Origin: Williamsia maris
Lineage (GTDB): Bacteria > Actinomycetota > Actinomycetes > Mycobacteriales > Mycobacteriaceae
Reading direction: 5' to 3'
DNA: 64,000 bases
NCBI RefSeq assembly: GCF_024171815.1
Contig: NZ_JAMTCJ010000002.1
Coordinates: 992,001 to 1,056,000 of the forward strand
The notes below the pieces were generated by a model. That model ran no database searches and was not told the DNA's origin. It saw nothing but the letters and a program-made list of their open reading frames with translations. The number at the start of each line of letters is the position of its first letter. The first letter of the stretch is position 1. Shown here one piece after another: positions 59,090 through 64,000 of the stretch. The position numbers and the translations under genes are program-made.

Positions 59090-60241
59090 CTACCGACAGT
59101 CGGCTGCCCTCTGCAGCTCGCGGTAGGCGGGCTTGGGGGTGAAGTCGTTGCGCAGGATCCCGAAGTTCATCTCGGCGTCCGAGGTGTCGGTTCCGGTGTC
59201 GCGCAGGCTGTAGACGAAGAACGGGCCGAAGTGGGCCTGGCTCCGCGTGGCCATGATCGCAGCGAAGATCGAGTCGCCCTGGAACTTCTCGGTCACTCGT
59301 TGAGAGGTGCTGCCCCCGGTCGGCGCGCCGTACTCGGTGACCCACAGCTTCTTCGCCCCGTCGCCGCTGCGCTGCATGATCGCGTAGAGGGCGGGCAGCA
59401 TGAGGAACGTGTTGAAGGCGGCGGTCGACTTGTCCTGTGGGAGATACGGGTAGCTGTACGGATGGATGCCGACGGCGTCCCACGACGACCTGTCGCCCCG
59501 TCGGTACAGCTCGGTGAGGAAGGTGGCAGGCGCGATGGAATCGGGGCCGTCGACGGCCGGTGAGAGGCCGGCGGACACCACGGTGACCCCCTCGGGGCCC
59601 GCGCTACGGATCGCCGCCGAGGCGGCGGAGAGCATGGCGGCATACCTGCCGACATCCGGTGTGGGCGCGGAGAACTTGGCGATGTTGGGCTCGTTCCACA
59701 CCTCCCAGTTGGCGACGCTGTCCCGGTAGCGCGCTGCCGCAAGCCCTGCGAAGGCCCCGAACTGTGCCGGGTCGGAGGGCAGGGCGAACTCCTGATCGGC
59801 CGCCGCGGACGGGCGAGCCCACTGGGGTGTGGTGTCGATGATCCCGAGGATCGTCAGACCGCGGGACTGCGCGGCCGTGACGACCCGGTCGGTACTCGAC
59901 CAGTCGAGCTGACCGGGTCGGGGCTCGATGGCCGACCACATGAAGTCGAAACGGATCCAGCGCATGCCGCCGTCGACGGTCGCGTCGAGGGTTCGCGCCA
60001 GATCGGCGTCGGACAGCGACGACAGACCGGAACCGGCTGCGACACCCAGTGGTTGGGCCGACGGGGTCGGGATGCACGACCGGTCGGTCGAGGTGTCGCC
60101 CTGTCCGAAGATGCGTGCCACGGGTGGCACGGTGACGCAGACGGCGACCACCGCGATGATCACGACACCGACCACGACGGCGATGACACCACGCTTGCGC
60201 GTCCACCGGATCCTGCCGAACCGAGCGAGACGCCGTCTCAT
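59090..60241 (-). CDS. Membrane-anchored PslG-like glycoside hydrolase (paralog 3)
   Basis: A 383-residue glycosidase. A basic N-terminus (RRRLARFGRIRWTRKRG) and an uncleaved-looking hydrophobic helix (~19-40) anchor it in the membrane with the catalytic domain outside. The Glu pair is in WEVWNEPN and WVTEYGAPTG; IHPYSYPYLP and VYSLRDTGTD match paralog 2. Its ATG overlaps the stop of the polymerase gene by 4 bp (ATGA), so it is made together with the polymerase. That coupling suggests trimming or releasing the polymer during synthesis, as PslG does for Psl. It ends 9 bp from the convergent Wzz-like gene. Confidence 0.83.
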   Translation of the reverse strand: MRRRLARFGRIRWTRKRGVIAVVVGVVIIAVVAVCVTVPPVARIFGQGDTSTDRSCIPTPSAQPLGVAAGSGLSSLSDADLARTLDATVDGGMRWIRFDFMWSAIEPRPGQLDWSSTDRVVTAAQSRGLTILGIIDTTPQWARPSAAADQEFALPSDPAQFGAFAGLAAARYRDSVANWEVWNEPNIAKFSAPTPDVGRYAAMLSAASAAIRSAGPEGVTVVSAGLSPAVDGPDSIAPATFLTELYRRGDRSSWDAVGIHPYSYPYLPQDKSTAAFNTFLMLPALYAIMQRSGDGAKKLWVTEYGAPTGGSTSQRVTEKFQGDSIFAAIMATRSQAHFGPFFVYSLRDTGTDTSDAEMNFGILRNDFTPKPAYRELQRAADCR

Positions 60242-61560
60242 CGTGGCGCCGCGGCCATGGCGGCCGTCGTGGTGTCCCGGGTGGGAGTCGGTGCGGCGAC
60301 GGTCGATGCGGCCGCGGACAACAGCAACCAGAAGTACGCGTCGTCGGGGAAGATCTCGAAGTACGTCGAGACCAACGCCGCCGCCGAGGCCGCGACGACC
60401 ATGGCCGAGACGCCCAGACACAGGCTGCGGTCGAATTCGGAGGTGGCGCTGCGCATCGCGCGGACGGTGAACGCGGTGGCGACGACCAGGACGCCGACGA
60501 ACGCCCACAGACCCAGCGGGCCCAGTTCGATGGCGACCTTCATGAAGTAGTTGTCCGGCTGGTACGGCACCGAGGTGGCGCCGGTCGCCTTGGCCACCAC
60601 CTCGGCCGCCGATCCGGTCGTCCCGAGCCCGATGCCGAACGGATTCGACAGGACAGACGTGATGGATTCGGTCCACCCCGACCCGCGCTCGCCGAGGCTG
60701 TTGGAGGACAGGAACGTCGAGAGCACCGGCCCGGAGAAGAGTGCCGCGCCGACCGCTGCCGCGACGGCGGCGACGCCCAGTGCGGTCAGAACCCGGCGGT
60801 AGCGCAGGAAACCGATCCACAGCAGCCCCACGATCAACCCCAGGAAGGCCGCCCGGACCACCGCTGTCGACATCGCGATGAGGTAGACCGGCGTGAGGAT
60901 CAGGAAGGCGGTGTTGCGGAGCCGCCGGGGGTCACCGGCGGCCACGACGCCACACACCAGCAGCGTCACCATCTCGTACAGCGCGAAGGGGAAGGGCTGA
61001 CCGAAGGTGCTGAACGACCGCAGCAGCGAACCCGCGGTACGGATGTCGGTGTTGTACTGGAATCCCTGCGCGGCGAGCGCTTCTGGACCGATGATCTGCT
61101 GATAGATGCCGTAGACGCCGGTGATCAGCCCCATCACCATCATGATCGAGACGAGATGGTCGCGATCCCGCGAGTCCAGTGGTCGGAGCCAGACGACGAG
61201 CGGGAACACCAGCCCGTAGAAGAACGTGATCTTGATGGGCGACAGCGCCACGTTCAGGGGCAGGGTGGAGACGGCGCTGATCGTGCCGATCGCTGCGAAC
61301 GCCACGAAGACGTACGCCCACGGTTGGTTGAAGCGGGGGAGCCGTCTCCACGGCGCACGCGCGAGCGCACAGACGGCGGTGTAGCCCAGCAGCGCTTCCT
61401 TCCACCCGGAGTGGAAGCTCGCGCCGAACCAGAAGATGAGGATGTAGTGCAGCGGCGAGACGGCCGCGAACACCAGCAGACCGCGCTGCGGGCGCAGCCA
61501 GATCCACCAGGCACCCGCGAGGGCGACGATCCCCGCCAGTGCGAGTTCCACGGTGCTCAT
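60238..61560 (-). CDS. O-antigen ligase/polymerase-like (Wzy/WaaL) membrane protein
   Basis: A 440-residue protein with about ten to eleven helices and a large extracytoplasmic loop near residues 260-320 (SSNSLGERGSGWTESITSVLSNPFGIGLG), the Wzy_C/WaaL signature region containing the conserved Arg and Gly-rich motif. It polymerises or transfers undecaprenyl- or decaprenyl-linked glycans on the outer face of the membrane. It overlaps the glycosyltransferase gene upstream and the glycosidase gene downstream, each by 4 bp. Polymerase and ligase cannot be separated by sequence alone; the neighbouring Wzz-like protein favours a polymerase. Confidence 0.82.
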   Translation of the reverse strand: MSTVELALAGIVALAGAWWIWLRPQRGLLVFAAVSPLHYILIFWFGASFHSGWKEALLGYTAVCALARAPWRRLPRFNQPWAYVFVAFAAIGTISAVSTLPLNVALSPIKITFFYGLVFPLVVWLRPLDSRDRDHLVSIMMVMGLITGVYGIYQQIIGPEALAAQGFQYNTDIRTAGSLLRSFSTFGQPFPFALYEMVTLLVCGVVAAGDPRRLRNTAFLILTPVYLIAMSTAVVRAAFLGLIVGLLWIGFLRYRRVLTALGVAAVAAAVGAALFSGPVLSTFLSSNSLGERGSGWTESITSVLSNPFGIGLGTTGSAAEVVAKATGATSVPYQPDNYFMKVAIELGPLGLWAFVGVLVVATAFTVRAMRSATSEFDRSLCLGVSAMVVAASAAALVSTYFEIFPDDAYFWLLLSAAASTVAAPTPTRDTTTAAMAAAPR

Positions 61561-62657
61561 CGATGCTCGTTCTCGTCGTCGGCGGGCCCGAGCACCAGAT
61601 CGAGCAGCGCCGGGACCGTTGTCCTGCGGTCGTGATGCAGAGCAACATACGCGTGGGCGTCGCGGCTCATGTCCTCACGGAGAGTCCGGTCCTCGAGCAG
61701 CTGGCCGATTCCCGCGGCCATCGCCGCGGGGTCGTCGGGTTCGACGAGGATCCCGCGACCCTCGGCCAGGAACTGTTGTGGTCCGCCGTGGTCGGTGGCC
61801 ACCACCGGCACGCCGGCGGCCATCGCCTCCAGAACGGTCAGCGGCCCGGCCTCGGGTTTGACGCTCGCCGACACGTGCACCGCCCAGCGGGCCAGCGACT
61901 CGCCGGGACGAACGCGCCCAGGGAACGACACCCGGTCGGCGAGGTCGTCGGAGGTCGCCCGCAGTCGGAGTCCGTCGGCGTAGGCGACGTCGCCGGGGAA
62001 GGCCTCACCGGCGACCTCCGCGTCGAGGTGGGGCAGTCGCGCCATCGCCTCGAGGAAGACGTGCAATCCCTTCCACTGGGTGATCACCGACATCGTTCCC
62101 ACCGTCCGCAGCGCGGCGGTCGGCGGTGGCGGCGGGGTGCTCGGGACGTCCACGCCCAGTCGGCCCACGTGGATGTCGGTGATCAGTCCGTCGAGGGCTG
62201 CCGCCGTGGTCGGGGAGACGGCCACGACACGGGTCAGCAGGGGGCGGCCGATGCGGATGAAGAGTCGGAACTTGCGGTCGACGACGTGGTCGTGGACCAG
62301 CCACGCCGTGCCGCCCACCCGTGCGATTCGCAGTGCGGGAAGGACGTGCGCGGAGTTGGCGACGATGCGGTGATCGCGCTGCGCTCGCAGCACTCTCGCG
62401 GCCCCGAGGTAGGCGACGATCATGGACAGCAGTGCGCCGACGCGCGTCCGGGCCGTGTGGTCCCGGCCCAGATGCGGGATCCGGACGTGTCTCACCCCGA
62501 CGCCCAGCGACTCCGACAACGGTCCCGCGGGACACGCCACCGCCACGGGGATGCCGCGGCGTGCGCATTCGCCGACCAGGTCCAGCATCACCTTCTCGGC
62601 ACCGGAGCGCTGAGGCGAGTGCGACACGAACAGCACCGGAGCGGGTGTCGGGGTCAT
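61557..62657 (-). CDS. Glycosyltransferase family 4 (GT-B)
   Basis: A 366-residue GT-B enzyme. The N-terminal acceptor domain starts VLFVSHSPQRSGAEKVMLDL; the C-terminal nucleotide-sugar domain has the E-x7-E motif in EAGPLTVLEAMAAGVPVV followed by DHGGPQQFL, which is diagnostic of GT4. It adds a sugar from a nucleotide donor to a lipid-linked glycan on the cytoplasmic side. The ATG at 62657 overlaps the stop of the upstream hydrolase gene, and the stop overlaps the polymerase start. Donor and linkage are not predictable. Confidence 0.9.
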   Translation of the reverse strand: MTPTPAPVLFVSHSPQRSGAEKVMLDLVGECARRGIPVAVACPAGPLSESLGVGVRHVRIPHLGRDHTARTRVGALLSMIVAYLGAARVLRAQRDHRIVANSAHVLPALRIARVGGTAWLVHDHVVDRKFRLFIRIGRPLLTRVVAVSPTTAAALDGLITDIHVGRLGVDVPSTPPPPPTAALRTVGTMSVITQWKGLHVFLEAMARLPHLDAEVAGEAFPGDVAYADGLRLRATSDDLADRVSFPGRVRPGESLARWAVHVSASVKPEAGPLTVLEAMAAGVPVVATDHGGPQQFLAEGRGILVEPDDPAAMAAGIGQLLEDRTLREDMSRDAHAYVALHHDRRTTVPALLDLVLGPADDENEHR

Positions 62658-64000
62658 CGGCTGCCCGCGTTGTCGATGGCGATGGCGTGCACACACGCGG
62701 AGAGGGTGGCGTCGCGCACGCTCGGGTGGAACCCGGGGTGGTCGCCGCCCACCGCGACGTGCACGGTCGGGGCGGGACCGCGACGGGCCACGCTGCTCAG
62801 CGCGCCGAGGCCGCGCTGGCTGACGAAATGCGCGTAGTCGTCCTCGCCGAACACGAGGTGGGTGTCGATGTTCGCCCGGGACAGCGGACCGATCAGCAAC
62901 CGCGGGCTCTGCATGACACCGGCTCGCGCGATCAGGTCGAACACCGCGTAGGGCAGGTAGCGCGCGGCCAACGGCTTCACCCTGCTCCGCAGCGCAGCCG
63001 ACCGCGACGTGGTGACCGCGGTGGCGGCGGCGGTGGTGGCCGGTCCCGAATCGAAGGATGCGACGGTGTCCGCCCCGACCAACGGCGCGTCGGAGCGCCA
63101 GCTCAACAGGTTGACGAGGATCACCCGGTCGCGGTTGTCGTCGTCGAGCGCGACGCGGGCCGCGAGCCACGCACCGGAGCAGACGCCTGCGTGGGTGATC
63201 TGGCCCGTGGTCAGGGTGCGCGCCAACGCGGTGACCTCGTGCGCATCCCGGACGGATTCCTCCGAGTGCAGCAGGGCGAAGTCGCCGCGGCGGACGACGG
63301 CGCCGCTCTCACCGACGCCGACGCGGTCGTACCGCACCGTGACCGCGCCCATCTCGGCCGCACGCAGCGCCGCGGACTGCCAGAGCCTCGCCGGTCCGGT
63401 ACGTACGTCGTTGGCGGTGGAGTGCATGACGATCCCCGAGCTCGGTTGCGTCCCGGCCCGCGTGATCCAGACGCGTGCGCCGCCGTCGGTGGTGACCACT
63501 TCGGTGGTGATCTCCTGGCCGGTACCGGTGGTCTGCATGACCGCGGTCGTCCGGGGCGTCACGACGATCGGCGTGCTCGACGACGGCATCCGCTCGTCGA
63601 GCCACGATCCGATGGTCTCCACCGCGGCCCGCGGCAGTTCGACGTAGAAACTCGGCGGTGAGATGAAGCCGGTGGGATCGCCGACGGTGCGTACCTCGAC
63701 CGATCCCGCAGCGGCGTCGACCTGCGCTCGTAGCGCCCCCGAGGAGGCGTCGGCGTCGGCGACCGCGAACAGGACGGGCAGATCGCCGAGCGCGGCGGTG
63801 TCGACCGCCAACGAGGACAGGTGCGCAGCGGTGTCGGCGTGCCACGTGGCGCCGACGATGTCGACCACATCGGCGGTGGTCGGCCGTGCACTCGTACCGC
63901 CGGCATCGGCGGCGACCGCGATACGGAACAGCTGCTGCTGGCCGCGGACGAAGGATCGGCCGCGCAGGACGGGATCCCAGAAGACGACGGCCGCGACACC
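62654..64000 (-). CDS. Alpha/beta hydrolase-fold protein in EPS operon, N-terminus outside window
   Basis: The frame is open to the right edge, so the start lies beyond 64000; 448 residues are visible. The beginning (VVFWDPVLRGRSFVRGQQQLF) and HSTANDVRTGPARLW resemble the hydrolases that accompany polysaccharide or exosortase loci. The nucleophile elbow reads GVCSGA, which places Cys rather than Ser at the central position; the acid and His candidates are in FGEDDYAHF and GGDHPGFHP. It may remove or move an acyl group on the polymer. A GTG at 63868 is in frame but is not needed. It is the first visible gene of the coupled operon leading to GT4, polymerase and glycosidase. Confidence 0.7.
   Translation of the reverse strand, partial: GVAAVVFWDPVLRGRSFVRGQQQLFRIAVAADAGGTSARPTTADVVDIVGATWHADTAAHLSSLAVDTAALGDLPVLFAVADADASSGALRAQVDAAAGSVEVRTVGDPTGFISPPSFYVELPRAAVETIGSWLDERMPSSSTPIVVTPRTTAVMQTTGTGQEITTEVVTTDGGARVWITRAGTQPSSGIVMHSTANDVRTGPARLWQSAALRAAEMGAVTVRYDRVGVGESGAVVRRGDFALLHSEESVRDAHEVTALARTLTTGQITHAGVCSGAWLAARVALDDDNRDRVILVNLLSWRSDAPLVGADTVASFDSGPATTAAATAVTTSRSAALRSRVKPLAARYLPYAVFDLIARAGVMQSPRLLIGPLSRANIDTHLVFGEDDYAHFVSQRGLGALSSVARRGPAPTVHVAVGGDHPGFHPSVRDATLSACVHAIAIDNAGSR

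Overview
The window is high-GC, densely packed actinobacterial chromosome. The gene content points to the mycolic-acid bacteria (Mycobacteriales), most likely a Gordonia-like organism. The evidence is two LIP-family secreted lipases, an EphD-type hydrolase/SDR fusion, a LipR/SDR/MymA-like gene trio, a 13E12-type DUF222-HNH gene with a mycobacterial SOS box, a PPOX/F420-family protein, and many starts with a TANNNT hexamer 6-8 nt upstream (leaderless-mRNA architecture). The genus is inferred; nothing in the sequence names it.

Layout. 0-3.3 kb: end of a YibE/F-like membrane protein, a PAS-PAS-PAS-GGDEF cyclase and an orphan beta-ketoacyl synthase. 3.4-7.9 kb: a small PPOX protein, a DUF2945 protein, the dicarboxylate symporter dctA and a divergent CitA/DcuS-type two-component system. 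7.9-12.9 kb: aldo/keto reductase, pyruvate carboxylase and a DUF308 membrane protein flanked by two oppositely oriented arrays of a 21-bp repeat. 13-25.5 kb: a nearly complete purine-to-ureide route: 8-oxoguanine deaminase and xanthine dehydrogenase subunits, guanine deaminase, then uricase, HIU hydrolase, OHCU decarboxylase, a purine permease carrying a second degenerate OHCU domain, and a MobA-like nucleotidyltransferase. Two paralogous secreted lipases lie inside and beside this block. 27-29 kb: a secreted PslG-like glycosidase with a mucin-like Thr-rich tail.

29-35 kb: an SRPBCC protein and an organosulfur scavenging cluster (TauD-like dioxygenase divergent from ssuABC and a NtaA/DszA-type flavin monooxygenase). 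35-43 kb: APC permease, TspO, a Y-family polymerase, tRNA-Gly(CCC), a PHP protein, an SOS-type DUF222-HNH gene, dcd and UDP-glucose dehydrogenase. 43-52 kb: a MerR regulator divergent from a hydrolase-SDR-BVMO operon, a proline-rich membrane protein, a TetR/MFS efflux pair with palindromic operators and a secreted lipase. 52-56 kb: an ephD operon with a ferritin-like diiron protein and a flavin/2Fe-2S reductase, which together look like an oxygenase system.

56-64 kb: an exopolysaccharide-type locus. It holds a Wzz-like co-polymerase and a tightly coupled operon (alpha/beta hydrolase, GT4 glycosyltransferase, Wzy/ligase-like polymerase, membrane-anchored PslG-like glycosidase), with a third secreted PslG-like glycosidase next to it. 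The udg gene 15 kb away could supply UDP-glucuronate. The locus runs off the right edge.

The observations most worth following are the polymerase-coupled PslG-like glycosidases, the permease with an apparently dead OHCU domain, the inverted 21-bp repeat arrays, and the diiron-protein/reductase pair beside ephD.
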